A stretch of DNA of 64,000 bases from Dyella nitratireducens (GTDB lineage: Bacteria > Pseudomonadota > Gammaproteobacteria > Xanthomonadales > Rhodanobacteraceae). Positions 1 to 9,782 of this stretch are shown here, in pieces. Below the pieces are notes generated by a model that ran no database searches, was not told where the DNA came from, and saw only the letters and a program-made list of their open reading frames with translations. Both the position numbers and the translations under genes were made by a program. The stretch covers positions 114,449-178,448 of the forward strand of contig NZ_BMJA01000007.1 of the NCBI RefSeq assembly GCF_014642835.1. Reading direction: 5' to 3'. Every line of letters begins with the position of its first letter. Positions within the stretch are counted from its first letter, which is position 1.

Positions 1-42
1 ATCTTCGACGCGAGTCATGCCGCAACATTTGATGCGAGTCAT
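1..42 (-). CDS. trpF: Phosphoribosylanthranilate isomerase, N-terminal fragment (window edge)
   Basis: The minus strand from position 42 reads [14 protein letters not shown], the expected amino terminus of TrpF, which isomerises N-(5'-phosphoribosyl)anthranilate in tryptophan synthesis. Only 14 codons are inside the window. The ATG overlaps the TGA stop of truA in an ATGA arrangement, so the two are probably translationally coupled. The truA-trpF order is common in gammaproteobacteria. The call rests on this short stretch plus context. Confidence 0.8.
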   Translation of the reverse strand, partial: MTRIKCCGMTRVED

Positions 43-806
43 TCGCTGACCTCCTCAGGTAGACCCCAATGCTTTTCATAACGCGGGCCGATGAATGTTA
101 GACCCGACGCTGCTGCGGTCGGCCCAGCTACTTCGCGATTGCGGCCGGCCAGCAAATCCGCGATCCACGCCACTGGCTGTTCGCCGCGCCCGACCAGCAG
201 CAGCGAGCCCACGATATTGCGCACCATGTGGTGCAGAAATGCATTCGCCTCGATGTCCACGACCACCTGCTCGCCTTCGCGGTGTACGCGCAAGTATTTC
301 ACTTCACGGCGAGCGTGTGCGGCCTGGCAGGACACTGCGCGAAACGCGGAGAAGTCGTGCTCGCCGATCAAGACTTGTGCGGCGGCATGCATGCGCTCTG
401 CATCCAGTGGCACGCGCTCCCAGGCGACGTAGCGCGCATCCAGTGCGGGGCGAATAGTTCGATTGAGCAGGGTGTAGCGATAGCGACGGCTGCGTGCAGA
501 GAAGCGCGCATGGAAATCATCCGGCATTACTTTGGCCCACAGCACGGCCACGCTCGACGGAAGATTGGAGCACGCACCCAGCACCCAGCCACGCAGATCG
601 CGCTGCGCACCAGTGTCGAAATGCACCACTTGGCAACGTCCGTGCACGCCGGCGTCAGTACGGCCTGCACACGTCACCTCGATGGCCTCGGCAGCAACGA
701 ACGAAAGCGCCCGCTCCAGACTGGCTTGCACACTGGCGCTGTGACTCAGCCTCTGCCAGCCGAAGAAATCGGTGCCGTCGTATTCGATGCCCAGGGCGAT
801 GCGCAT
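39..806 (-). CDS. truA: tRNA pseudouridine(38-40) synthase TruA
   Basis: TruA isomerises uridines 38-40 in the anticodon arm of many tRNAs. The 255-residue protein has the family opening ([18 protein letters not shown]) and the catalytic-aspartate motif [11 protein letters not shown] near residue 50. It also has the conserved [11 protein letters not shown] segment near residue 190. Length is typical. The gene ends in an ATGA overlap with trpF. It is separated from fimV upstream by a strong terminator-like hairpin, so it probably has its own promoter in the roughly 50 bp between that hairpin and its ATG. Confidence 0.96.
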   Translation of the reverse strand: MRIALGIEYDGTDFFGWQRLSHSASVQASLERALSFVAAEAIEVTCAGRTDAGVHGRCQVVHFDTGAQRDLRGWVLGACSNLPSSVAVLWAKVMPDDFHARFSARSRRYRYTLLNRTIRPALDARYVAWERVPLDAERMHAAAQVLIGEHDFSAFRAVSCQAAHARREVKYLRVHREGEQVVVDIEANAFLHHMVRNIVGSLLLVGRGEQPVAWIADLLAGRNREVAGPTAAASGLTFIGPRYEKHWGLPEEVSE

Positions 807-855
807 GCGTGATCGTGAAGTTCAAGAGTACGTAAGAGTAACAGGTGCCCCAAAA

Positions 856-884
856 GCACCGGGCCGGCATAGCCGGCCCGGTGG
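856..884 (-). terminator. Rho-independent terminator-like hairpin after fimV
   Basis: A perfect 12-bp stem (CACCGGGCCGGC at 857-868 with GCCGGCCCGGTG at 872-883, 3-nt loop) lies 26 bp past the fimV stop. On the minus strand it is followed by CTTTTGG, a short U-rich tail. This fits termination of fimV before truA. Confidence 0.75.
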
Positions 885-909
885 GTAGGTGTTTCGCACT
901 GAAAGCAGG

Positions 910-3198
910 TCAGCTGATCTTTTCCAGCAGCTGCTTCGCGACTTCCTTCTGCATCTGGCTGCCTTCGTGCATGACTTCTTCCAACATGGCGCGGGCACCA
1001 TCCGGATCGCCCATGTCGAGATAGGCGCGGGCCAGGTCGAGCTTGGTGTCGACCGGATCGTCGTGCAGTTCACCGAAGTTGTCGTGATCGCTATGTGCCG
1101 TCTGCGTATGCGGCTCGTCGAGCGGCTCGTCGAACTTCCAGGTGGATAGCGGCTCTTCCTCTACAACCTCTTTCACCGCCGGCGCAGGCGCCGGTGCGGC
1201 AGCGCGGTTAAGCGCTTCGGGATGGTGCGGGGTCAGATCGAAATCGAAATGGTATTCGCTGACTTTGGAAGGCTGCGCAGCGGGGCTCTTGGCGGGAGCT
1301 GGAGCAACAGGTTCGGGAGCCGGCGGATTGCCGTAGCTGTCAAGGTCGAAATGATGCGGTGCCGGCTCGCGCATCGTGGTGAGATCCGCGCCCGGTTCGG
1401 CAAACAACGGATGACCCGGTGCGAGATCACGCCCCATGTGCACCACGTCCTGCCACTCCGGCTGGTTCGGATCGGTGATGTGCGCGTGCATGGCTTCGGC
1501 CGCAGCTTCGAAATGCTCGACGTCGCGACGGGTGTAATACAGGCTGACCAGTTCGAGGTGAAGGCCGATATCGTCAGGCTGTTCAGCGAGCTGGTCGAGC
1601 AGTTCGTCCTGATCCGGATCGGAGCCGCCGTGGGCGTGTTCGCCCTCGTCCGCCGTGCCGAAGCGATCCGCCAGAGAACCACCCTTGCTCGACGCAGCGG
1701 CCTTAGGCGGCTTCGCGCCGGACTTGCCACGACGCGACAACAGCAAGCCCAACAGACCCAACACGACCACCGCGGCACCTGCCGCCCAAGCCCAGGGCTG
1801 CATGAACCAGGGCTGCTCCTCCGGTGCTGGCGTTGGCACGTGATGTGGTTGAACCACCGGTTTCGGTTTGGCCGGCGCATTGAGAGGCGTGGTCACCACG
1901 TTGTGCGGCGCGGAGGAAGCGGCAGCCGGCTTGGAAGCATTTGCTTCGGCGGCCAAAGCCGGGGCAGCCGGATGCGGTGCTGAAACGGGAGCCGCTGGCG
2001 TGACCGGCTTGCTGGCAGCCTCGGGTGCTGGCGTTGGCGCCGGGCTGGCAACCGGCGCGACGGGTTTGCCGGCAACCTTGCGCGCATCGGCCAACTGCTT
2101 CTGCAAATCGGCGATTTCGTTGTCTTTCAGCGATAACAGGCGCTGGTTCTTGGTGTTGATGTCTTCCAGGTCTTTCAGGCGCGACTTCAACTCGCTGCTC
2201 TGTTGCTGCAGGGAGGCGAGCGTCTCCTGGCTGCGCTGCAGTTGCTGGCGCACGGCGGCATTGGCGCCACCTTTGCCGTTCGTGCCGCCAGCAGCCTGGC
2301 CTTCACTGCCTGGCGGCACCAGCGCAAGGCGATCGGCATTGCTGGTGGCGGTCGGTGCAACCGTGGCGTTTTCGCGCGTGCCGCCAGCCGCAACGGCCAC
2401 CGGCGTGGTGGTGCCGTTGCGCCAATCGGCGTTCTGCTGATGCACGGTCGCCGCAGCCGCGGCGACAGCCGTGGCCAGGGCGTCATCGCGTGAGGGCACG
2501 CGCAGAATCGCACCGGCTTTCAGGGCATTGATGTTGTCTCGGTAGAAGGCATCCGGATTGGCGGACTTCAACGCCAGCATCATCTGATTGGTGTCGACGC
2601 CGGATGGTGCAACCTCGGTCGCGATATGCGAGAGCGTGGTGCCCTTCTCCACCGGGCCGAACTGGCCGTTCTTCACTTCCGATGCGGCAGCGCTGCGTGC
2701 CGCCACGCTGGAGCGGCGCGACGGTGTGGCGGCGCTTTCACTGCTCGGTACCGAGGTGCCGCTGGCCGGCGCTCGGCGACGGGCCGGTGCGCTGCTGGCC
2801 GCCTGCTGCACCCTGGTTGGCGGATCGAGCAAGATCGCGAATTCGCGCACGTTGCTCCCGGTGCTGCTGTTCACTTCCACCAGCAGGTCAAGGTAGGGAT
2901 CGTCGACCGGACTGCTACTGGTAACGCGGATCACCTTGTGGCCGTTGTCGTCCACCAGATTGAATTGCAAAGGGATGGTCGGGCGCTGGCTGCCGGCCTT
3001 GACGAAGGCATCGTTCGGGGCCAGCTCGGCGCTCAGGCTCTGCAGCTCTTCCGGAGTGGCATGGGTGACGGGTATGTCGACCAGCAAGGGTTGGCCCAGC
3101 GCCGATTTGATATGCGCCTGGCCCAGCTCCACGGCTGCCGCCTGACTGCTGCCGAGCGCAAGCGCCAGCAGTATCGACAGCTTCAACGAACGATTCAT
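910..3198 (-). CDS. fimV: FimV/HubP-family polar hub protein
   Basis: FimV-type proteins are inner-membrane, peptidoglycan-binding polar organisers needed for type IV pilus function and twitching. This one has a Sec signal peptide ending near SSQAAAVE, then the FimV N-terminal domain (VELGQAHIKSALGQPLLVDI). A LysM-like segment follows near residues 185-240, and a Gln/Leu-rich coiled coil near 320-375. A Pro/Ala-rich linker leads to a single membrane helix near 470-490, then an acidic cytoplasmic part. The end is the conserved FimV C-terminal motif (KLDLARAYLDMGDPDGARAMLEEV). The start at 3198 was preferred to one seven codons upstream because GGGGGAG lies about 8 nt before it. Confidence 0.93.
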   Translation of the reverse strand: MNRSLKLSILLALALGSSQAAAVELGQAHIKSALGQPLLVDIPVTHATPEELQSLSAELAPNDAFVKAGSQRPTIPLQFNLVDDNGHKVIRVTSSSPVDDPYLDLLVEVNSSTGSNVREFAILLDPPTRVQQAASSAPARRRAPASGTSVPSSESAATPSRRSSVAARSAAASEVKNGQFGPVEKGTTLSHIATEVAPSGVDTNQMMLALKSANPDAFYRDNINALKAGAILRVPSRDDALATAVAAAAATVHQQNADWRNGTTTPVAVAAGGTRENATVAPTATSNADRLALVPPGSEGQAAGGTNGKGGANAAVRQQLQRSQETLASLQQQSSELKSRLKDLEDINTKNQRLLSLKDNEIADLQKQLADARKVAGKPVAPVASPAPTPAPEAASKPVTPAAPVSAPHPAAPALAAEANASKPAAASSAPHNVVTTPLNAPAKPKPVVQPHHVPTPAPEEQPWFMQPWAWAAGAAVVVLGLLGLLLSRRGKSGAKPPKAAASSKGGSLADRFGTADEGEHAHGGSDPDQDELLDQLAEQPDDIGLHLELVSLYYTRRDVEHFEAAAEAMHAHITDPNQPEWQDVVHMGRDLAPGHPLFAEPGADLTTMREPAPHHFDLDSYGNPPAPEPVAPAPAKSPAAQPSKVSEYHFDFDLTPHHPEALNRAAAPAPAPAVKEVVEEEPLSTWKFDEPLDEPHTQTAHSDHDNFGELHDDPVDTKLDLARAYLDMGDPDGARAMLEEVMHEGSQMQKEVAKQLLEKIS

Positions 3199-3367
3199 CG
3201 CTTGGCTCCCCCGAGACACCCCGGACGCTTTTACTGAAAAGGCACCGCAGCTTGCGGCGACTTCCTCCTGGAAGGCGTCACTTTAGTTAGATAAACATCA
3301 ATCAACAATACCAGATTTATCCGCCAAGCCTGTTTCACGGCGATTTTTTCGCCGGGCGTGACGGCCA

Positions 3368-3646
3368 TCAATGACCGGCGGCTGGCGTCTTGGCGCTGCC
3401 CTGGACCGCCTTGAGCTGCTTGCGCAGTTCGGCGATGGTTCGGTCCTGCTGCTGCAACCGGTCCGCCGCCTGCTGGCTGGCGGATTCCTGCTGGTTTACG
3501 TCCTGCTGCAAACGCTGTACTTCGGCCTGGTGCTGGATCACGCGCTGGTTGACCTTCTCGGTCTGGCGAGCGCTGTCGGCAGACGATTGAGCAAAGAGAT
3601 TCGAAGCCAGCAAACAACCCAGCAAAACCAGACCGACGTGTCGCAT
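3368..3646 (-). CDS. Small exported coiled-coil protein
   Basis: This 92-residue protein starts MRHVGLVLLGCLLASNLFAQ, a clear signal peptide. The rest is rich in Gln, Arg and Lys with heptad-like spacing (residues about 30-80), ending in a short Ala/Pro tail. The ATG overlaps the asd stop by one base (TAATG), so translation is probably coupled to asd. It lies upstream of fimV on the same strand, and small coiled-coil proteins at this place occur in relatives. No enzymatic motif is visible. A periplasmic structural role is only a guess. Confidence 0.75.
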   Translation of the reverse strand: MRHVGLVLLGCLLASNLFAQSSADSARQTEKVNQRVIQHQAEVQRLQQDVNQQESASQQAADRLQQQDRTIAELRKQLKAVQGSAKTPAAGH

Positions 3647-4674
3647 TACAAATAATCCTCGATCAGCAATTCCGCGATCTGCACGGCATTGAGCGCGGCG
3701 CCTTTGCGGATGTTGTCGGACACGACCCACATATCGAGCCCGTGGTCGTGCGAGATGTCCTCACGGATGCGACCCACGTACACCGGGTCCTGCCCCGCTG
3801 CATCGCCCACCGGCGTGGGATAGCCACCAGGTTTGCGTTCGTCCTGCACCACCACACCAGGCGCCTGCTCCAGCAGCTCGCGCGCCTGCTCGGCGGTGAT
3901 CTTGTCGCGCGTTTCGATATGCACAGCCTCGGAGTGGCCGTAGAACACCGGCACGCGTACCGCGGTGGGGTTCACCTGGATGGATTCGTCTTCCAGGATC
4001 TTGCGCGTCTCCCACACCATTTTCATTTCTTCCTTGGTGTAGCCGTTGGCTTGGAATTCGTCGATGTGCGGGATTACGTTGAACGCGATCTGCTTGGGGA
4101 ACTTGGACTTTTCCACATCCTGGAAATTGAGCAGCGCAGCGGTCTGCTTGCCCAGCTCTTCCATGCCCGAGCGGCCGGCACCGGATACCGATTGATACGT
4201 GGCGACGTTAATGCGCTCGATACCCACGGCGCGATGGATCGGCGCCAGCGCCACCAGCATTTGCATGGTGGAGCAATTCGGGTTGGCGATGATGCCGCGC
4301 GTGGTGTACTGCGCAATGGCGTGCGGATTCACTTCGCTCACCACCAGCGGGATATCGTCCTGGTAGCGGTATTCGGAAGTATTGTCGATCACCACCGCAC
4401 CCGCGGCAGCGGCGCGCGGCGCGTGCGCACGGCTCACCGAGCCACCGGCCGAGAAGAAGGCGATATCCACGCCTTTGAAGTCGTAGTCATCCAGGTTCTG
4501 TACGGTGATCTGTTTGCCGCCGAACTCCACTTTGCTGCCAGCCGAACGCGCGCTTGCCAGCGGCACCAGCTCGCTGACCGGGAATTCACGCTCAGCCAGG
4601 ATGCTCAGCAGGGTTTCGCCGACGGCGCCCGTGGCGCCCACCATCGCTACCTTGTAGCTACTCTTCTTGCTCAT
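3646..4674 (-). CDS. asd: Aspartate-semialdehyde dehydrogenase
   Basis: Asd reduces aspartyl phosphate to aspartate semialdehyde, the branch point to lysine/diaminopimelate, threonine and methionine. The 342-residue protein opens with the NADP-binding loop GATGAVGETLLSIL (residues 13-26). It carries the catalytic cysteine in ANPNCSTMQMLVAL near residue 134 and the conserved SVSGAGRSGMEEL stretch near 165. The substrate-binding region VRVPVFYGHSEAVHIE is near 245. It is followed by a 1-nt overlapping small coiled-coil gene. Confidence 0.96.
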   Translation of the reverse strand: MSKKSSYKVAMVGATGAVGETLLSILAEREFPVSELVPLASARSAGSKVEFGGKQITVQNLDDYDFKGVDIAFFSAGGSVSRAHAPRAAAAGAVVIDNTSEYRYQDDIPLVVSEVNPHAIAQYTTRGIIANPNCSTMQMLVALAPIHRAVGIERINVATYQSVSGAGRSGMEELGKQTAALLNFQDVEKSKFPKQIAFNVIPHIDEFQANGYTKEEMKMVWETRKILEDESIQVNPTAVRVPVFYGHSEAVHIETRDKITAEQARELLEQAPGVVVQDERKPGGYPTPVGDAAGQDPVYVGRIREDISHDHGLDMWVVSDNIRKGAALNAVQIAELLIEDYL

Positions 4675-4801
4675 CTCGTTAGGTCACTTGTCGTATGGAA
4701 TTGCCTGGGTTGAAGGATCACCGCGCGGCTAAACCCAACTTGGGAATCTAGCCTGCACGGCGCGCGAACGGCACGGCACAGCATTGCTGACGTGAGGTGT
4801 A

Positions 4802-5815
4802 TCACGTTTTCGTTTCATGCCCGCCCCGTACTTCCGGGTTGAGCAATGAAGGAGGATGTCCTGCATCAGGCCCATGACCCAATGCAGCCAGCAGATTATC
4901 GGCCGCCAGCTGTGCCATCGCGCGGCGCGTATCGGCGCTGGCGCTGGCGATATGCGGGCTGAGCACGGCGTTGTCGAGTTCACGCAGCGCCGGATGGACG
5001 GCAGGCTCGCCTTCGAAGACGTCGAGCCCCGCCGCAGCGACGCGGCCTTCGCGCAAGGCAACAGCCAGCGCGGCATCGTCGATGATGCCGCCGCGGGCGA
5101 TGTTCACCAGCACGGCGGTCGGCTTCATCAGTGCAAGCTCGACCTTACCGATGGCGTGATGGTTCTGCGCGTTGTACGGCAGCACCAGCATCAAATGATC
5201 TGCTCGCTTGAGCAGTTCGTCCTTTTCCACCCAGGCAGCACGGCATTCACGCTCTATGTCTTCAGGCAGGCGCGAGCGGTTGTGATAGAGCACCGGCATG
5301 CCGAAGCCATAGGCACGCCGTGCAATCGCCTGGCCGATGCGGCCCATGCCGAGAATGCCCAGCGTCTTGCCATACACGTCCAGACCCAGCCAATCATCGA
5401 AGCGCATGCCGCCGCGCCAGTTTCCTGCACGCAGCCAGCGCTCCGCGCTGCTCACGCGCCGTGCCGCAGCCAACAACAAGGCCCAGGCGTAATCGGCGGT
5501 CGTTTCATTCAGTACGTCGGGGGTATTGGTGGCGAGAATGCCTGCCGCGGTCAGCGCGGGCACGTCGAGGTTGTTGTAGCCCACGGCGAGATTGGCAATC
5601 ACACGCAGCCGCCGGTTGCCGGCGATCACGTCGCTGTCGATGCGATCGCTCAGCCCGATGATGGCACCGTCGACGTTGGCTAATTTTTCGCGCAGCTCCG
5701 CTGCCGTGTGCTTACGCTCGGTGGCTTCCGCCTGCACGCCCACATACTGGGCGAGATGGTCCAGTACTTCCGGAAACAATGGGCGGGAAACCCAGACGTT
5801 ATGTGACTTGCTCAT
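4802..5815 (-). CDS. D-isomer-specific 2-hydroxyacid dehydrogenase (glyoxylate/hydroxypyruvate reductase type)
   Basis: This NAD(P)-dependent oxidoreductase has the GxGxxG nucleotide-binding motif LGILGMGRIGQAIARRAYGFGM (about residues 148-169). It also has the family catalytic Arg (VNIARGGIIDD near 238) and the late Glu/His pair (LDVFEGEPAVHPAL and VLSPHIASA near 268-295). At 337 residues it matches GhrB-like reductases that act on glyoxylate or hydroxypyruvate, though 2-ketogluconate or formate cannot be excluded. It is transcribed towards asd with a 127-bp gap, so it is probably a separate unit. Confidence 0.88.
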   Translation of the reverse strand: MSKSHNVWVSRPLFPEVLDHLAQYVGVQAEATERKHTAAELREKLANVDGAIIGLSDRIDSDVIAGNRRLRVIANLAVGYNNLDVPALTAAGILATNTPDVLNETTADYAWALLLAAARRVSSAERWLRAGNWRGGMRFDDWLGLDVYGKTLGILGMGRIGQAIARRAYGFGMPVLYHNRSRLPEDIERECRAAWVEKDELLKRADHLMLVLPYNAQNHHAIGKVELALMKPTAVLVNIARGGIIDDAALAVALREGRVAAAGLDVFEGEPAVHPALRELDNAVLSPHIASASADTRRAMAQLAADNLLAALGHGPDAGHPPSLLNPEVRGGHETKT

Positions 5816-5885
5816 GCCGATCGATGACTACCGTGGGGCGCTTGCTGCCTGCTGCCCATACATGGGCCTGCAGGTTCCTCTTCCA

Positions 5886-6974
5886 TCAAGGAATGCGCGG
5901 TTTTATCTCACCCACGTCGCCACACTGCGCGCGATGGCGCAAGGCATGATCCATCAACACCAGCGCCATCATGGCCTCCGCAATGGGAGTGGCGCGTATG
6001 CCGACGCAGGGGTCATGGCGCCCCTTGGTCACCACGTCGACTGCCTCCCCAGCCAGATTCACGCTATGCCCGGGAATCAGGATGCTCGACGTGGGTTTGA
6101 GCGCGATCGAGGCACGTACCGCCTGCCCCGTACTGATGCCGCCCAGGATGCCACCGGCATGATTGGACGTAAAGCCGTCCATATGCATTTCATCGCGATG
6201 CTGGCTGCCGTGCTGCGTGACCGCCGCGAAACCGTCGCCGATTTCCACGCCCTTCACCGCGTTGATCGACATCAGCGCAGCCGCAAGGTCGCCATCGAGT
6301 TTGCCGTAGATCGGCTCGCCCCAGCCAGGCGGCACGCCTTCGGCCTCGACGTTCACGCGCGCGCCGACCGAGTCGCCGGACTTGCGCAGCGCATCCATGT
6401 ATTTCTCCAACTCCGGCACCTGTGCTTCATGCGGCCAGAAGAACGGGTTCTGTTCGACCGCCTCCCACTCGAAGCCCTGCGGAACGACCTCACCCAGCTG
6501 CGCCAGATAACCGCGAACGCGCACGCCATGACGCTCGGCCAGCCACTTCTTGGCAATCACCGCCGCCGCCACGCGCATGGTGGTCTCGCGCGCGGAAGAG
6601 CGCCCGCCACCGCGCGGATCGCGGATGCCGTATTTCTGCCAATAGGTGTAATCGGCGTGGCCGGGGCGGAAGGTCTGCGCGATATCGCCGTAATCCTTGC
6701 TGCGCTGGTCGGTGTTGCGGATCAGCAGTGCGATCGGCGTACCGGTAGTGCGGCCTTCATAGACACCGGAAAGAATCTCTACCTCGTCCGCCTCTTTGCG
6801 CTGCGAGGTATGCCGGCTGCGGCCGGTGGCGCGGCGATCCAGGTCAGTCCGAAATTCCTCCGGTGCAATCGCCAAGCCCGGCGGGCAACCGTCGATCACG
6901 CAGCCAATGGCTGGTCCATGGCTTTCGCCGAACGTGGTGACGGTAAACAGCTTGCCGGTGGAATTGCTGGACAC
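5886..6974 (-). CDS. aroC: Chorismate synthase
   Basis: AroC converts 5-enolpyruvylshikimate-3-phosphate to chorismate, the last shikimate-pathway step, using reduced FMN. The 362-residue protein has the family signatures [18 protein letters not shown] near residue 15, [14 protein letters not shown] near 105 and [22 protein letters not shown] near 125. The C-terminal motif [25 protein letters not shown] is also present. The start codon is GTG (6972-6974); the [18 protein letters not shown] register fits known AroC N-termini. A BIME lies just upstream. Confidence 0.96.
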   Translation of the reverse strand: MSSNSTGKLFTVTTFGESHGPAIGCVIDGCPPGLAIAPEEFRTDLDRRATGRSRHTSQRKEADEVEILSGVYEGRTTGTPIALLIRNTDQRSKDYGDIAQTFRPGHADYTYWQKYGIRDPRGGGRSSARETTMRVAAAVIAKKWLAERHGVRVRGYLAQLGEVVPQGFEWEAVEQNPFFWPHEAQVPELEKYMDALRKSGDSVGARVNVEAEGVPPGWGEPIYGKLDGDLAAALMSINAVKGVEIGDGFAAVTQHGSQHRDEMHMDGFTSNHAGGILGGISTGQAVRASIALKPTSSILIPGHSVNLAGEAVDVVTKGRHDPCVGIRATPIAEAMMALVLMDHALRHRAQCGDVGEIKPRIP

Positions 6975-7097
6975 GTGGAAAACCGATGTGCGATGGGATC
7001 GACCTGGCCTCAGCCGGGGTGGTCTCGCATCTTGCCATGCCCGGAGACTCTGCGCTTATGAATCGTCGGCGCATAAGCCTCTTTCCATGCACGTTGC

Positions 7098-7166
7098 GTA
7101 GGTTGGGGTGCAAACCCCAACAACCTTGACCTGCATGGCAATGTTGGGGTTTGCACCCCAACCTAC
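7098..7166. repeat. GTAG-type REP inverted pair (BIME), copy a
   Basis: Two 24-bp REP units face each other. The plus-strand unit at 7098-7121 is GTAG followed by a hairpin with arms GTTGGGG and CCCCAAC. The inverted unit at 7143-7166 ends in CTAC. The 21-bp spacer is unrelated to other copies. This copy lies between the 5' end of aroC and the 3' end of prmB, 32 bp beyond the prmB stop. Tetranucleotide plus hairpin is the hallmark of RAYT-associated REPs described in Stenotrophomonas and Pseudomonas. No RAYT gene is in this window. Confidence 0.9.
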
Positions 7167-7198
7167 ACACATTTTACCGCCATGCCTACGGCAACCGA

Positions 7199-8194
7199 CT
7201 AACTACGGCTGCGCTCGAGTGCCGCCACGCGGATCGCATCGGCATGTTCAACCAGATCGCGCCGCTCCAGCGCAAACACGCCCATCTGGCCGACCTTGAA
7301 CTCGATCCACACGAACGGCACGTCAGGCAGCAAGGCGGTCAGGGCTTGCTCGCTCTCACCGACTTCAACGATCAGCAGCCCCTCTTCAGTAAGGTGATCG
7401 GCGGCTTCGTCGAGAATGCGCAGGCAAGCATCCAGGCCGTCTTCACCGGAGGTGAGGCCCAGCTTGGGCTCATGGCTGTATTCGCCCGGCAGCACGGCGT
7501 ATTCGTCTTCGGTGACGTAGGGCGGATTGGAGACGATCAGATCGTACTTGCGGCCCTGCACGCCTGCGAACAGATCCGAACGGACCACGTCCACGCGTTC
7601 GCCCACATGCAGCAGCGCCACATTCTCTCGCGCCAGCGACAACGCATCGTCACTGATATCGACAACATCCACCTGCCAATGCGGGTTGTACGCAGCCATG
7701 GCGATGCCGATGCAGCCCGAACCCGTGCACAGATCCAGCGCGCGCTCCACGTGACGGCCATCCAGCCAGGGCGTGAAGCCCGATTCGATCAGCTCGGCGA
7801 TCGGCGAGCGCGGCACCAGGGCGCGGCGATCGCTCTTGAATTTGATCCCGGCAAACCAGGTTTCGCCCACCAGATAAGCCACCGGCAGGCGCTCGTTGAT
7901 GCGGCGCTCAATCAGCTGCAGCACGCGTACACGCTCTTCTTCGGTGAGCTTGCCTGCGCCGTAGGCCGGCGGAATGTCCGGCGGCAGATGCAGGCTGGCC
8001 AGCACCAGATGGGTGGCTTCGTCGATCGGGTTGTCGTGGCTGTGGCCGAAGGTGAGGCCCGCTGCAGAGAAGCGGCTGGCACCGTAGCGGATGAAGTCGA
8101 TGATCGTCGCAAGTTCGGCAGTCACGTGGGCACGGTCCGGCTTAGGGGTCGTGAAGTATAGCGACTCAAGATCACGAGGCTCATGCAAGCCCAT
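7199..8194 (-). CDS. prmB: 50S ribosomal protein L3 N5-glutamine methyltransferase PrmB
   Basis: PrmB methylates a glutamine of ribosomal protein L3 using S-adenosylmethionine. Visible motifs are the SAM-binding DLCTGSGCIGIAMA (about residue 155) and the N-glutamine methyltransferase signature SNPPYVT near 220. The PrmB/HemK N-terminal helical part is also there. The product is about 331 residues. An ATG at 8194 was chosen over a TTG nine codons upstream because GGGGGAGG lies 8 nt before it. It is divergent from psd with a 56-bp gap that must hold both promoters. Confidence 0.93.
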   Translation of the reverse strand: MGLHEPRDLESLYFTTPKPDRAHVTAELATIIDFIRYGASRFSAAGLTFGHSHDNPIDEATHLVLASLHLPPDIPPAYGAGKLTEEERVRVLQLIERRINERLPVAYLVGETWFAGIKFKSDRRALVPRSPIAELIESGFTPWLDGRHVERALDLCTGSGCIGIAMAAYNPHWQVDVVDISDDALSLARENVALLHVGERVDVVRSDLFAGVQGRKYDLIVSNPPYVTEDEYAVLPGEYSHEPKLGLTSGEDGLDACLRILDEAADHLTEEGLLIVEVGESEQALTALLPDVPFVWIEFKVGQMGVFALERRDLVEHADAIRVAALERSRS

Positions 8195-8250
8195 GGAATT
8201 GGCCTCCCCCGGCTTCGTCAAGAATCGTTCCGATTCCTTATACTTGCCGG

Positions 8251-9096
8251 ATGACTTTCAAGGTATTCCTGCAATACATCCTTCCCCATCGGGCGTTGTC
8301 GCGCGTGGTTTACTGGGCCACGCGCTGGACCTTCGCGCCATGGAAGAATTTCCTGATCGGCAAAATCGTCCGCAGCTACCAGGTCGACATGACCGAGGCC
8401 GCGCAATCGGATCCGTTTGCCTATCCCCATTTCAATGCGTTCTTTACGCGCAAACTGCGCCCCGATGCCCGCCGGGCAGATGCTGCTCCCGGCGCCCTGA
8501 TTTCGCCGGCCGATGGCCGCATCAGCCAGGCGGGCCCCATTGATGGCGGACGCATATTTCAGGCCAAGGGACAGCAGTACACCGCCGCCGAACTGCTCGG
8601 CGACGAAGCCGCGGCCGCCCCTTATCGCAATGGCCGCTTCGTCACCATCTATCTTTCGCCGCGCGACTATCACCGCGTGCACATGCCGTTGCGCGGCAAG
8701 TTGAAAGAAACCGTGCATATCCCCGGACGCATCTTCAGCGTGGCGCCGTTCGCAGTGGACGCGATCCCACGCCTGTTCGCGCGCAACGAACGATTGGTAT
8801 GTCATTTCGAAGGGGCGCATGGCCCCTTCGCCGTGATCATGGTGGGCGCGATCCTGGTGTCATCCGTGGCCACTGTCTGGGACGGTCTGGTGATCCCGCC
8901 GTATGCACCATCGATCCGCCGCAAATCGTTCGAAGGTCAGAACATCGAACTGGCCCGCTTCGCGGAGATGGCGCGCTTCAACATGGGCTCCACCGTGATC
9001 GTGTTGCTGCCGGAGGGCGCAGGCGAACTGGATACGCTCGCTTCGCAACAGGTCATCAAGGTGGGCCAGCGATTAGGTGATATGCATCACATTTGA
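8251..9096 (+). CDS. psd: Phosphatidylserine decarboxylase proenzyme
   Basis: Psd is the membrane enzyme that decarboxylates phosphatidylserine to phosphatidylethanolamine. It self-cleaves at a Gly-Ser bond to make a pyruvoyl group. The cleavage motif is visible as F-N-M-G-S-T-V-I-V-L near residue 248. Other family marks are FNAFFTRKLRPDAR (about 60), SPADGRISQAG (about 85), YLSPRDYHRVHMP (about 133) and the histidine-containing GAILVSSV. The length of 281 residues is normal. It is expressed divergently from prmB. Confidence 0.96.
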   Translation: MTFKVFLQYILPHRALSRVVYWATRWTFAPWKNFLIGKIVRSYQVDMTEAAQSDPFAYPHFNAFFTRKLRPDARRADAAPGALISPADGRISQAGPIDGGRIFQAKGQQYTAAELLGDEAAAAPYRNGRFVTIYLSPRDYHRVHMPLRGKLKETVHIPGRIFSVAPFAVDAIPRLFARNERLVCHFEGAHGPFAVIMVGAILVSSVATVWDGLVIPPYAPSIRRKSFEGQNIELARFAEMARFNMGSTVIVLLPEGAGELDTLASQQVIKVGQRLGDMHHI

Positions 9097-9247
9097 CGCT
9101 CAAGACAAGCCGGGCTGACAGGCGCGGCATGCATCGTTTTGACATTTGTCGTCATTTTGTGACGTTTTCGGCGCACCGCACTGAAATGGGTCGCTATCCT
9201 CTCGCCCAATCCGCGTGCCTTCGCGGACTTGTCCAACGAGGGGTCAC

Positions 9248-9688
9248 ATGCAGATTGTCACCCGCCTAATCGCGATGAATCGCGCCCGGCAGTTGCAGCG
9301 CCAGTTTCGGCAAATCGAACGCAGCATCTCCGCCTTGCCCCTCCGCACGCGCGCCCGCCTGGGCGTCATGACGCTCCGTGAAATCGGCCAAGCCTCACGC
9401 TGCGAATTCCCGCACCTGTACGGCACCGCACCCGAACAACGTTATATGCCGTGGGGCCAGGGCACCGACATCGGTTTCGGCCGCGCCCAATCCGACAACC
9501 CCGAAGTCGCCCTGCGCGGCATCGCACTGTGGTTGGCAGTGGCGTACCACGAAACCAAGGATTCGCCGCATACCAGCCTGCAGCCACAGCATCGCCAGTT
9601 TCTGCGCGTGCTGCGCGAACTGCGCGACGCCACCGGCGAACAGCCGGATACCATGGCGCAGTGGATGCGCTCAGGCGCCGCGGCCTGA
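9248..9688 (+). CDS. Conserved hypothetical protein
   Basis: A 146-residue basic protein whose function I do not recognise. It begins MQIVTRLIAMNRARQLQRQFRQIERSISALPLRTRARLG, a positively charged helical region. A more ordered part follows with PHLYG, PWGQGTDIGFGRAQSDNPEVALRGIALWLAVAYHETKD. No signal peptide or membrane helix is seen. The start at 9248 is favoured over one 11 codons upstream because GAGGGG lies 5-10 nt before it. Codon use resembles the neighbours, which supports a real gene. Confidence 0.7.
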   Translation: MQIVTRLIAMNRARQLQRQFRQIERSISALPLRTRARLGVMTLREIGQASRCEFPHLYGTAPEQRYMPWGQGTDIGFGRAQSDNPEVALRGIALWLAVAYHETKDSPHTSLQPQHRQFLRVLRELRDATGEQPDTMAQWMRSGAAA

Positions 9689-9782
9689 GCATTCTCTTGA
9701 TGGCCTGACAAGCCGGCTTAGCTGCTCATGCAAAGCCGGTGCGGTGCACTGCGCGCCGCTTAACCGCATAACAGGGGCGAGC

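Noticed and set aside
3340..3357. CGGCGA-TTTTTT-CGCCGG hairpin as a terminator
   Set aside because: The T run is in the loop rather than after the stem on either strand, so it does not look like an intrinsic terminator.
3231..3617. 128-codon minus-strand frame between fimV and asd
   Set aside because: Out of frame with the 3368-3646 gene, which has a signal peptide and a coupled start. The alternative is Arg/Pro/Ala-rich and runs into the fimV promoter.
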